Assembly (NCBI RefSeq): GCF_008329435.1
Contig: NZ_NPKN01000008.1
Coordinates: forward strand, 124,001-188,000
DNA: 64,000 bases
From: Rhodanobacter sp. T12-5
Lineage (GTDB): Bacteria; Pseudomonadota; Gammaproteobacteria; Xanthomonadales; Rhodanobacteraceae
Direction of reading: 5' to 3'
The translations under genes were made by a program, and so were the position numbers. The notes under the pieces were generated by a model, which was not told where the DNA came from, did not search any database, and worked only from the letters and a program-made list of their open reading frames with translations. Below are positions 45,981-53,800 of the stretch, in pieces. Every line of letters starts with the position of its first letter. The stretch's first letter is position 1.

Positions 45981-48727
45981 CGGCCACCTCCCAGCGTGAA
46001 CGCGATGCTTCCGTGATCGGGATGATCCGGATCGTTGTCGACCTGCGCGATCTCCCGCGCAGCCAGATGCAGCACACCGTCGGCGGCCACGCCATCAGCC
46101 GGCACGTCATCGGCGCGGGCCAGCGTGGTGATCTCGACGTGGGCGACGCCGGTGATCGCCTGCGCCTCGGCCAGCAGCGCGCTGGCGAACACCGGCGCGC
46201 CCAGCCGCAGCCGATCCGGATGGAAGAACGCAGGCGTACCGTCGCGCCGAAGACTCGCGCTGAAACGATCGCGCAGCTCGGCCTCGACGTGCGCCACCAG
46301 AAAGCCCGGCAGCACGCAGACGAATAGCTCGATCTGCAGCGGCACGTAACAGGCGCCGCGCACCTCGACGTCGTGGCCGATGCGACGGTAGCGCTCCAGC
46401 TCTGCCCTGATCCGCCGCGCCAATCCTGCCGGCAGGCTTTCGCGGCCGAGCGGATCGACCACCACGTCGGCGGCATGCCAGCTACCGCTCCACTCCAGCG
46501 CCGCCGCCGCACCCTGCAACTCCGGCGCGCGCGCGGCGAACATCGCGTAGTCGTCGGCGACGATCGCGCGCAGCGGGTTCGCGCGAAACGCACCGGGCGC
46601 GTACCACTTCACCTCGGCGAGGCTTTCCGCTGCGGTGCCGCCGCTGGCCGGCAGCGGATTGCGCGGCTGCAGGTCGGCGGACAACTCGCCCGACTTCAGT
46701 GCCAGCCACACGATGCTGTCGCGGCCGACATTGCCGGCCGGGCCGTTGCCGAAGCGCGGCGCGGCACGAAAGAAGTCGCCGGCCTGCGGCTGCGCGCCGA
46801 GCACGCCGTCGCCGAAGCGCAGGTGCGCGGCGCCGTCGTCGTCGATCTCGACCACGAAGTGGCGATCGTCGGGCCCGCTCTCCAGCAGGTCGTACCGTGA
46901 CTGCCATCGCCAGCGTGGATCGGGCATGCCGGAAACCAATACGTCGCCGAGCGTGCCGCCGTACACCGTCAGTTCTGGCAAGGCGCGCCGCGGATCGCGC
47001 GCGAGCAGCCGGCACACCGGCGCGTTCGCCGGCAGCGGTTCGGCCCAGGTCAGCGGCATGCCGGGCACCACATGGCCGGTGTCGGAAGGTAGGCGCCGTA
47101 CGTCCTGCACCGCGCCATCACAATGGCAGCAGCCGTACTGCATGGTGCCCGGCACCAGCCAGCAATCCTCGGCCAGCGCAGCGCAGCGCGCGCAGGCCTC
47201 CGGCAGCGCGGCAAGCGCCGCGGCGAGTCCGGGATAGTCGCCATCGTCATCACCCGGCGCGCAGATCGCGGCCGACGTGCACTGGCCGCGCACGTGCTCA
47301 CCGTGATCGACCAGCAACACATTGCCGCGCGCCAGACTGACATCGTGCAGCCACGCGCAATCCGGCGACGGCGTGCGTACCGACAGGCACAGGTCGAACG
47401 GCAGCGCGTCGCACGCATCCCACGCGATGTCCAGAAGCAGGGTGCCGTCGAGCGGGTCGATGGACGTCCGGACGTCCGTCAACCGCACCGCGTGCCGATG
47501 CGCCGGATCGGCATCGGCGGGATTGCCGGTTTGCGGCCCCAGCACTTCCTCGAAGATCAGCAGGTCGCCGGCCGCCAGTTTCAGCGCACGTTGCGGTGCG
47601 GCGACAGCAGGGTCGTTCGCCGCCGTCGGCGCCCGCGGAGACGACGATGCAGACGGCGGTGGCGCATCGAGCAGCGTCGCGCGCGTGCTGCCTCGCGGCA
47701 GGCAGCACATCCCGTCACCCCAGCTGTGGAAGCGGATCGCGCTGTGCGCGGCGATCACCCTGAGCGTGTCGGCACCATCCAGCGACATCGGTTCGAACAG
47801 CAAGGCACCCTGCCCGCGCACGACATCGAGCTGGTCCGCGTCGATCAGGCCAGGCTTCACGTTGCCCTGCCCCGGCGGCGGCACCAGCAGCAGCAGGTTA
47901 TCCAGCGCCAGCGGCAGGTCGGCGTCGCCGGTATAGCTCAGCGCCACCAGCGCGCGCGCGTTGCAACCCTCGTGCATGCGGTAGTCGACCAGCCGCGCGT
48001 GCCGGCGCACCGAGATGCGCCGACGCGCGGTGCCGAGATAGGCCTCGGTGGCGACCGCGTCCTGGTAGTAGCTGAGGTAGTCGGCGGTGTACGCCAGCGT
48101 CTCGACCAGCGCGATGCCGAGGTCCGGCACGTGCCGTTCCTGCCACGCGGGCATGCCCAGCGCGATGCGGTCGAGGAACAGCTGGCGGAAGCTGGCGTAA
48201 TCCTTCGCCAGATAATCGATCTCCGGCGCTGGCAACGGCGCCTGCACGCACGACGTCGCGTCCGCGCAATCGAGCGTCTTCGCGCAGTCGAGACGGAAGT
48301 GCAGTGCCACGCAGGCATAGCGCGGATCGAAGCCCGGATACGCCAGCCAGCCAGCCGGGTCGCTGCCCGAAACCGCATCCACCAGGCACAGGCAATACGC
48401 CGTGTGGTCGCCTTCGCGGTCGAGCACCACGCGCAGGCAGGCATCGTCGTGCATGTCCGGTTCCAGCTCGGGGTTGACGCCGAGCACGCGCAGGCCGGTG
48501 ATGCGATCGCCGCCATTGATCCGCACGTTCGCCACGCCGATACCTTGCGGGATCTCGCCGAAGAGATGCACGCACAAGCTGGTGCCGTCGTCGCCGACCT
48601 CGACGTAGTCGATGCCGTTGAGCGTGCCGGACAGCCGCAGTTTTTCACGCCGCGCCGGCACACTGCATGCCGGCAGCGCCGCACAGCCAATCACGCCAAG
48701 GCCCGCGCTGCGACTGGCGGTGTTCAT
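45977..48727 (-). CDS. eCIS baseplate J-like protein, first of two
   Basis: This 916-aa protein shares the J-like organisation with its neighbour: IDYLAKDYASFRQLFLDRIALGMP, LGIALVETLAYTADYLSYYQDAVATEAYLGTA and RLVDYRMHEGCNARALVALSY, then VEIDDDGAAHLRFGDGVLGAQP and WYAPGAFRANPLRAIVADDYAMFAARA. The N-terminal 140 residues form a separate beta-rich domain (GIDYVEVGDDG) containing several Cys. Tandem J-like genes correspond to the Afp11/Afp12 pair of the antifeeding prophage (family knowledge). Overlaps of 4 bp on both sides show operon membership. Confidence 0.87.
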   Translation of the reverse strand: MNTASRSAGLGVIGCAALPACSVPARREKLRLSGTLNGIDYVEVGDDGTSLCVHLFGEIPQGIGVANVRINGGDRITGLRVLGVNPELEPDMHDDACLRVVLDREGDHTAYCLCLVDAVSGSDPAGWLAYPGFDPRYACVALHFRLDCAKTLDCADATSCVQAPLPAPEIDYLAKDYASFRQLFLDRIALGMPAWQERHVPDLGIALVETLAYTADYLSYYQDAVATEAYLGTARRRISVRRHARLVDYRMHEGCNARALVALSYTGDADLPLALDNLLLLVPPPGQGNVKPGLIDADQLDVVRGQGALLFEPMSLDGADTLRVIAAHSAIRFHSWGDGMCCLPRGSTRATLLDAPPPSASSSPRAPTAANDPAVAAPQRALKLAAGDLLIFEEVLGPQTGNPADADPAHRHAVRLTDVRTSIDPLDGTLLLDIAWDACDALPFDLCLSVRTPSPDCAWLHDVSLARGNVLLVDHGEHVRGQCTSAAICAPGDDDGDYPGLAAALAALPEACARCAALAEDCWLVPGTMQYGCCHCDGAVQDVRRLPSDTGHVVPGMPLTWAEPLPANAPVCRLLARDPRRALPELTVYGGTLGDVLVSGMPDPRWRWQSRYDLLESGPDDRHFVVEIDDDGAAHLRFGDGVLGAQPQAGDFFRAAPRFGNGPAGNVGRDSIVWLALKSGELSADLQPRNPLPASGGTAAESLAEVKWYAPGAFRANPLRAIVADDYAMFAARAPELQGAAAALEWSGSWHAADVVVDPLGRESLPAGLARRIRAELERYRRIGHDVEVRGACYVPLQIELFVCVLPGFLVAHVEAELRDRFSASLRRDGTPAFFHPDRLRLGAPVFASALLAEAQAITGVAHVEITTLARADDVPADGVAADGVLHLAAREIAQVDNDPDHPDHGSIAFTLGGGR

Positions 48728-49083
48728 GGCAGGCTCCGCGTGAAACTGTCGCTGCGCGTGTCGCCGCTGGCGCGCACGGTGTAACCGAGGTCGACGCGCA
48801 AGGTGGCATCCTCGCTGCTTACCGCCAGCGCGCCGACATCGATCACGTCGCCAAGCCAGCGCTGCAACGCTGCCTGCAGGGTGAACTGCAACGCGGCGGC
48901 CAGCTCCTGGCTGTTCGGCGCGAATACCAGTTGCAGCAGGCCAGTGCCGAAGTCCGGCCGGTTGACGCGCTCGCCGGGGTTGGTGAACAGCAGCTGCTCG
49001 ATCATGTCGCGCACATGGTCGTCGTCGCCGGTCTCCGCGCTGTGGCCGCGGTTGTCGAAGCGGAAAGGGAAGTCGATATTCAT
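48724..49083 (-). CDS. eCIS gp25/GPW-like baseplate wedge protein
   Basis: This 119-aa protein matches the GPW/gp25 family: FPFRFDNRG, DDDHVRDMIEQLLFTNPGERVNRPDFGTGLLQLVFAPN (split by conserved GERVNRPDFG), then LQAALQRWLGDVIDVGALAV. gp25 forms the baseplate wedge that nucleates sheath assembly and carries the conserved E-P-R-like motif, here GERVNRPDFG. It sits between the PAAR-like tip and the J-like gene, as in Afp/PVC systems. Confidence 0.93.
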   Translation of the reverse strand: MNIDFPFRFDNRGHSAETGDDDHVRDMIEQLLFTNPGERVNRPDFGTGLLQLVFAPNSQELAAALQFTLQAALQRWLGDVIDVGALAVSSEDATLRVDLGYTVRASGDTRSDSFTRSLP

Positions 49084-49090
49084 GGCGTTC

Positions 49091-49414
49091 TCACATCGCG
49101 GTGACGCGTGTCTGGCTGGCGACGATCAGCAGCGGCGTGCCGGTCGGCGCGCAGATCGCCTGGCTGTCGAACAGCAGCAGCGGCTGCCCGCTGGAAGTCA
49201 CCCGGGTGGCGGCGGTGACGAACTGCGCGGTGACGCACGGCCCGTTCGCCGCCGGTGGCGGCGGCAGCGCGCAGCCGGCAACCAGCCACGGCGCCGGCAG
49301 GGTCACGCTGGGCTGGCCGCTGACGCTGACGCGCGGATTTGGCGCGGTGGCCTGCACCTGACCGCCGTGCGAACAGAGCACGCTGGCACCGACATGGATG
49401 AGGAAGCCCGGCAT
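49091..49414 (-). CDS. eCIS PAAR-like spike tip protein
   Basis: This 107-aa protein reads FLIHVGASVLCSHGGQVQATAP, then NPRVSVSGQPSVTLPAPW, and ends with PLLIVASQTRVTAM. Repeated beta-hairpins with conserved Cys/His near the N-terminus (C14, H16) and V-x-V-x-G-x-P patterns are typical of PAAR/DUF4280-like tips that sharpen the VgrG spike. AGGAGG lies 6 bases before ATG 49414. Position directly after gpV and before gp25 fits Afp10. Family membership is inferred from pattern and context rather than a strong motif. Confidence 0.75.
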   Translation of the reverse strand: MPGFLIHVGASVLCSHGGQVQATAPNPRVSVSGQPSVTLPAPWLVAGCALPPPPAANGPCVTAQFVTAATRVTSSGQPLLLFDSQAICAPTGTPLLIVASQTRVTAM

Positions 49415-49424
49415 CGCATGCCTC

Positions 49425-49931
49425 CTAGGTGACCACCAGCGCGCCGTTGTTGATGGTCACCGTCGGCCCGGCCAGCACGATGGTGGCGCCCTGGCCGTTG
49501 GAGATCGTGATGCCGATCTCGTTGACCATGATCATCGCGCCGGTGACGCTCTTCAGCAGGATGCCGCCGGTCGGTCCCGGCAGATCGCTGATCACGATGG
49601 CGTTCTGCAGGCCCGACTGCAGCACCACGCTCGGGCTGGCCGGATTGCCGGCCAGTGCCAGCGCCGGCACTTCTGCCGCCACACCCCAGAAACCGCCGAC
49701 CCAGATCGGATAATCCGGATCGCCCTGCTCGAACTCGATCCACACGCCCGCGCCGATCTGCGGTACCACGTAGACACCGCTCTGCTTGCCGGCGATCGGC
49801 ACGCAAGGCATCGCCCAGCTCGACGGAACCAGCCCGGACACGTCCGGCACCATCGCCTGGATGCGCCCGCGCTGTTCGGGATCCACGTTCTGGATCACGG
49901 TGCCGCGGTACTTGCCGTAATAGCGGTTCAT
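49425..49931 (-). CDS. eCIS baseplate protein V (gp5-like half of VgrG spike)
   Basis: This 168-aa protein starts MNRYYGKYRGTVIQNVDPEQRGRIQAMVP, the OB-fold opening of gpV/gp5. It continues with WAMPCVPIAGKQSGVYVVPQIGAGVWIEFEQGDPDYPIWVGGFWG (cut by conserved GDPD-PIWVG), then a C-terminal beta-helix-like series (ITISNGQGATIVLAGPTVTINNGALVVT). In trimeric form this builds the spike needle. It is separate from gpD here, whereas VgrG/Afp8 fuse the two. It overlaps the gpD gene by 4 bp. Confidence 0.92.
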   Translation of the reverse strand: MNRYYGKYRGTVIQNVDPEQRGRIQAMVPDVSGLVPSSWAMPCVPIAGKQSGVYVVPQIGAGVWIEFEQGDPDYPIWVGGFWGVAAEVPALALAGNPASPSVVLQSGLQNAIVISDLPGPTGGILLKSVTGAMIMVNEIGITISNGQGATIVLAGPTVTINNGALVVT

Positions 49932-51064
49932 GCCAGCACCAGCGGCACGGTGGAGAGCAGCCCCTTGCGCGACAGCTCGAAGCTCTGCTTGTACTCGCCG
50001 CGCTTGATCGTGTGGCGCACCTGGCTGACGTAGTGCAGCCCGTCGAACGCGGGGCCGACGCCGCGCACGCCGACCAGCTGGCGCGGCTTCAGCACGCGGC
50101 CGTAGCGCACCACGTCGAGGCTGCCGCGGCCGGTGACGGTGTCGGCGGACTTCGCCGCCTCGGCCATGCCCAGCAGCATCGCGCGCATCGGCGAATACTT
50201 CGCGGTCTCCGGCAGCGTGCGGAATTTCTGCGGCGGCGGATCGATCAGCCCCAGCGGCGGATTGAGCGGGCCGATGTCCGGGATCGGTATCGGCAACGGC
50301 AGCTTGGTCTGCTCGTTCTGGATGTAGACGATCGGCAGGCTGCGCGCGTTGCCGTCGTAGCTGAAGCTGAGGCTCTCGACGTTGCTCGCCGCATCCATGT
50401 CCGCGTTCAACGCCGGCTGCGGCACGCCAACCTTCACCTTCGGCCCCCAGTACGCGATGCTCATGCCGGGCGCCGGGCCGGGATCGAGGTAGAACACGTA
50501 GCCGACACGCTCGGCCAGCGTGCGGATGTATTCCAGATCGCTGCCCTGCTGGGTCGGCACGCGGTTGGTCGGGATCGGCACGTCAATCGCGATGCTCGGG
50601 ATCACCAGCGGCACGATGCCGAGGAACGCGTACTTGGCCAGCAGCAGGGCCACGATCGCCTCGGCCGGCATCGCCGGATACGGCAGGCCCGGCAGGCCGG
50701 AGAATTCCAGCTTGGTCATCACCGCGGTGAGGTCGTCGCCGGTGACCTGCAGCGTGGTGTGGCGCTGGTCCGCGCCGGGCAGCACTTCGGTGCGGGTCAC
50801 CACGCCGTCGATCAACACCTGCGGCATGCCGTTGAGCGTGACCACCACGATCACCCGCAGCAGCGGCACCACCCCGCCGCCCGAGAGCAGGAACAGCGTG
50901 TGCAGCGGCGACTGCACGCTCAGCGTGAACTGCAGGGTGAACGCGCCGGCCGCTTCGTCCGGTGCACTCACCTCGATCTGGGTCAGCGCATCCAGCACGA
51001 TCTGCGGCACCGGCACCGGCACCACCGGGCCGACCAGCAAGGTCAGGTGCACGCCCTCAAGCAT
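49928..51064 (-). CDS. eCIS late-control-D (gp27-like half of VgrG spike)
   Basis: This 378-aa protein corresponds to the phage late control gene D/gp27 hub: VVVTLNGMPQVLIDGVVTR, TLQVTGDDLTAVMTKLEF, LPYPAMPAEAIVALLLAKYAFLGI, then SDLEYIRTLAERVGYVFYLDPGPAPG and a C-terminal GLHYVSQVRHTIKRGEYKQSFELSR, which is diagnostic. It forms the hub connecting tube to spike. It overlaps the upstream LysM-type gene by 8 bp. Confidence 0.92.
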   Translation of the reverse strand: MLEGVHLTLLVGPVVPVPVPQIVLDALTQIEVSAPDEAAGAFTLQFTLSVQSPLHTLFLLSGGGVVPLLRVIVVVTLNGMPQVLIDGVVTRTEVLPGADQRHTTLQVTGDDLTAVMTKLEFSGLPGLPYPAMPAEAIVALLLAKYAFLGIVPLVIPSIAIDVPIPTNRVPTQQGSDLEYIRTLAERVGYVFYLDPGPAPGMSIAYWGPKVKVGVPQPALNADMDAASNVESLSFSYDGNARSLPIVYIQNEQTKLPLPIPIPDIGPLNPPLGLIDPPPQKFRTLPETAKYSPMRAMLLGMAEAAKSADTVTGRGSLDVVRYGRVLKPRQLVGVRGVGPAFDGLHYVSQVRHTIKRGEYKQSFELSRKGLLSTVPLVLA

Positions 51065-51377
51065 GCGGCACCCCCGGGATGCCTTCGGGCAAGGTGATGC
51101 GTAGCTGTTTTCCGATCGTCTCGGTCAACTCTTCCGGACGCAGTGCACGGTTCGCATCGCACAGCCGCCAGAACTGTTCGGGATCACCGAGGTAGCGCGC
51201 CGTGATGTTGTCCAGCCGCTCGTTCTGCACCACGCGATGCCACTGCAGCAAGGCGAAGTTTTCCGGCGGCGGCACGAAGCGGCGTTTGAGATAGGTGACC
51301 GGCGTGCCGTCGGCGCGCACGAGGGTCGCGGCCGGCGTCAGCGCGTAGCGACTGGTGGGAGGAAAGATCACGTTCAT
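51057..51377 (-). CDS. eCIS LysM/gp53-like baseplate protein
   Basis: This 106-aa protein contains a LysM-like region: HRVVQNERLDNITARYLGDPEQFWRLCDANRAL, then GKQLRITLPEGIPG. In eCIS this corresponds to the LysM-containing Afp7-type adaptor around the hub (gp53-like). The start at 51377 shares one base with the stop of the preceding gene. The longer frame upstream of 51377 is antisense-type noise. Confidence 0.85.
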   Translation of the reverse strand: MNVIFPPTSRYALTPAATLVRADGTPVTYLKRRFVPPPENFALLQWHRVVQNERLDNITARYLGDPEQFWRLCDANRALRPEELTETIGKQLRITLPEGIPGVPHA

Positions 51378-52033
51378 CACGGCACTCCACTCAAGCCGAG
51401 CGCGGAAAGTTGGCCGCCGGCACCGCCGGCCAGGCGCTCCTTCTGCTGCAGGTAGCTCATGAACAGGCTGGCGGCCTTGTGCCCGGACGGCACGTCGTTC
51501 ACCGACAGCACGCGCAGGCCGAGACTGACCTTGGCGCGGATCGGATTCAGCGCGGGGTCGAACGCCTCCTCGGTGATGCTGAATTCGGTGACGCGCACCG
51601 GCAGGATGCGCGACTTGCTCCACACGAACAGCGCCAGCGGTGTCTCCATCGGCACGATCTCCAGCGTGCCGATCTGCGCCAGCACGTCGTTCGCACGCAG
51701 CTGGCCGCTGGTCGGATAGACCATCGTCTCCAGCGCCGCCAGTTGCGCGAAGAGGCCGGACTGCGTGGTGACGCTGTTCTGCTCCGGAAACTCCAACTGG
51801 TCGGTGGCGTCGATCTCCGCCTCCAGCTTCAACGTCTCCACCGGCGGCCCCTTCAGGCGCAGCACCTCGGAACGGTCGCCGCCATCGGCACTGACCGCCT
51901 GCACCTGCAGCGAGCGCGTGAGCGAATCGGGGTTGTACTGCAGCGCGATCACCCGCAGCACCGCCGAGGTGCCGGCATCGATCAGCACGATGCCGCCCTT
52001 GAGAATCCGCGGTGAGCCGGGGAAGGCGCTCAT
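51377..52033 (-). CDS. eCIS hub-adaptor protein (Afp7 N-terminal-like)
   Basis: This 218-aa protein reads PRILKGGIVLIDAGTSAVLRVIALQYNPDSLTRSLQ, then GPPVETLKLEAEIDATDQLEFPE, PLALFVWSKSRILPVRVTEFSITEEAFDP and KVSLGLRVLSVNDVPSGHKAASLFMSYLQQKERLAG. The FQYNPxSL/ITEExFdpxLNP pattern marks the N-terminal part of contractile-tail hub proteins that are usually fused to LysM. Here the LysM part is the next gene. It starts inside the CHAP-hydrolase stop (4-bp overlap). Confidence 0.82.
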   Translation of the reverse strand: MSAFPGSPRILKGGIVLIDAGTSAVLRVIALQYNPDSLTRSLQVQAVSADGGDRSEVLRLKGPPVETLKLEAEIDATDQLEFPEQNSVTTQSGLFAQLAALETMVYPTSGQLRANDVLAQIGTLEIVPMETPLALFVWSKSRILPVRVTEFSITEEAFDPALNPIRAKVSLGLRVLSVNDVPSGHKAASLFMSYLQQKERLAGGAGGQLSALGLSGVP

Positions 52034-52785
52034 GGCACGTGGCCGAAACCGAGCAGCTTGTCCATCCGGCTCAGCACATAGGAGAAGCCCTGCACGCGCG
52101 GGCTGCGGTTGCCCTCGATCGTGTACAGCATGCCGTCCTGTACCGAGTGCACCAGGCCGGTGTGACCGAGCCAGCCGGCGAGGCTCACCCGCCACCAAAC
52201 CACGACGTCGCCGGGCACCGGCACGTAACCGCTGCCCGGTGCGTTGGACCAGCCGTGCTGCTTGAACTCGGTCAGCAGGCTGCGCGCACTGGCGGCATAG
52301 GCGAACGGCATCGCCGCCTTGTCGCCACCGCTCGCCTGCATGAAACACCAGCTGACGAAGCCGGCACACCACGACTGACCTTCGTCGAGACCGGCCGGTG
52401 CGAGGTACTTGCGCACGAAGGGGCCGCGATTGTTGCCGCCGATCTCACGCGCGTTGGCCTTCAGTTCGCCGATCGCAGCGGCGAGTGCGGCACGGCCGAC
52501 CCTGCTGCCGCCCTTTGCCGGCAGCGTGGAGTAATCGACCGCGGTCGGTGTCCTGATGAACGGCTTCGGGTGCTGCAGGCTCCACCATGTCAGCGGCCCG
52601 GCCACGCCATCGACGACCAGCGGCTGACCGTGCTGATCGAGATTCTGCGCCTGGAACGCCCGCGTCGCCTGCCAGGTCCTGGTGTCGAACGTGCCGTTGA
52701 CGTCGGCCGCATAACCACGCTGCACCAGCAGCTTCTGCAACTGCCGCACCTGCGAACCTTGATCGCCCTTGCGCAAGGTAGCCAT
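52030..52785 (-). CDS. Peptidoglycan-binding/CHAP-type cell-wall hydrolase in eCIS operon
   Basis: This 251-aa protein lacks a signal peptide. Residues 5-70 are a PG_binding_1 domain (GDQGSQVRQLQKLLVQRGY, DVNGTFDTRTWQATRAFQ, VDGVAGPLTWWSL). Residues about 105-250 are a CHAP/NlpC-like domain with C140 (GQSWCAGFVSWCF), H208 (GWLGHTGLVH) and E224 (YTIEGN). It should cut peptidoglycan peptide cross-links. Absence of a signal suggests delivery or release by the particle or by lysis. Located between the membrane TPR gene (2 bp) and the hub adaptor (4-bp overlap), it is part of the system rather than an intruder. Confidence 0.85.
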   Translation of the reverse strand: MATLRKGDQGSQVRQLQKLLVQRGYAADVNGTFDTRTWQATRAFQAQNLDQHGQPLVVDGVAGPLTWWSLQHPKPFIRTPTAVDYSTLPAKGGSRVGRAALAAAIGELKANAREIGGNNRGPFVRKYLAPAGLDEGQSWCAGFVSWCFMQASGGDKAAMPFAYAASARSLLTEFKQHGWSNAPGSGYVPVPGDVVVWWRVSLAGWLGHTGLVHSVQDGMLYTIEGNRSPRVQGFSYVLSRMDKLLGFGHVP

Positions 52786-52787
52786 CG

Positions 52788-53663
52788 TCAGTGCTCCGTA
52801 GGCCTGCTGCCCACCCTGGCGGCGTGCAGCACGGCAGCGTTGATCTTGATGTTCGGGTTGAGCTTGTACGCCGCGTCGACATTCGCCTGCGCCTTTTGCG
52901 GCTGGCCGAGCACGACATAGGCCTCGGCCAGTGCGGCATGCGAAGCCGCCGGCAAGGGTGCGCCGGTGCCTTGCAGCTGTCTGGCGATAGCGGCGATTTC
53001 GTGCTGCCTGGCGCTGTCCACCGTGGCAGGAGCGCTGGCGGTCGATTCCGCAGCCGTGCCCGCACTGGCCGGCGTACCCGCCCCGGTCGCGATTGGCGGG
53101 CCGACCGTCGCCGTGCCGGCGGTGGCCGCGCTCGCTGCGGGTGCGGGTGACGGCATGGGCGGTGGCGCCGCGATCGGCGCGCCCGCCTGCACTTCGTTCA
53201 ACTTCGCGGTCAGAACCGGTACCAAAGTGGCCTGCACCTGCGCCGACGGTTGGTGCTGCAGCACCGACTGCGCCAGTTGATAACCCTTGTTCACTTCGCC
53301 GATGGCGCGATAGCCATCGGCTACCTGTGCCTGCAACTGCGGGTTGTCGGCAGCGCGCTCCTCGATCGAACTCAACGTCTTGGCCGATTGTTGCTGCTGT
53401 GCCGGGTCGGTCGTTCCCGCGGGCTGCGCCCGGATGCGATCCAGTTCGACCATGTCCTGGCTGAACTTGACCGCCTGGATGCCGGGAAAACCCATCAACA
53501 CGACCGCGAAGATGATCAGCACCATCGCCATCTTGAAATCCCGACGCTGCACGATCATCACCGTGATCGCCAGCAGCGCGAACACGAACAGGATGAAGCC
53601 GCAGATCAGCATCAGCTTTTCGTAGCCGAGCAGACCGTCGAAGATGCTGTTGACGATGTTCAT
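52788..53663 (-). CDS. Two-TM protein with TPR-like C-terminus in eCIS operon
   Basis: This 291-aa protein has two N-terminal hydrophobic segments (about 17-37 LMLICGFILFVFALLAITVMI; about 44-62 MAMVLIIFAVVLMGFPGI). A helical region (SSIEERAADNPQLQAQVADGYRAIGEVNKGY), an Ala/Pro/Thr-rich linker (about 150-215) and a TPR-like pair (ALAEAYVVLGQPQKAQANVDAAYKLNPNI) follow. Topology suggests an inner-membrane anchor with a soluble C-terminal arm. It is not a standard Afp/PVC component; a membrane tether for the particle is a plausible role (inference). A 137-bp gap upstream separates it from the DUF4157 gene, so an internal promoter is possible. Confidence 0.72.
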   Translation of the reverse strand: MNIVNSIFDGLLGYEKLMLICGFILFVFALLAITVMIVQRRDFKMAMVLIIFAVVLMGFPGIQAVKFSQDMVELDRIRAQPAGTTDPAQQQQSAKTLSSIEERAADNPQLQAQVADGYRAIGEVNKGYQLAQSVLQHQPSAQVQATLVPVLTAKLNEVQAGAPIAAPPPMPSPAPAASAATAGTATVGPPIATGAGTPASAGTAAESTASAPATVDSARQHEIAAIARQLQGTGAPLPAASHAALAEAYVVLGQPQKAQANVDAAYKLNPNIKINAAVLHAARVGSRPTEH

Positions 53664-53800
53664 GAACGTATCCTGGATGCAGCAAGATCAGCGTCGAAAT
53701 TTTCCCCGTTTGATAGCCATCTCAATGCGATCGACAAACAACGCCGTCGGTTGAAAGATTCCAAGCGCGCGGCCCGACACCGATTGACGTGCCCGCGCCA

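Noticed and set aside
43017..46016. 999-aa plus-strand open frame antisense to the J-like gene
   Set aside because: It is exactly opposite a well-supported gene, gives an Arg/His/Gln-rich translation and has no motif; typical GC-rich antisense shadow. The same applies to other long plus-strand frames between 32 and 62 kb.
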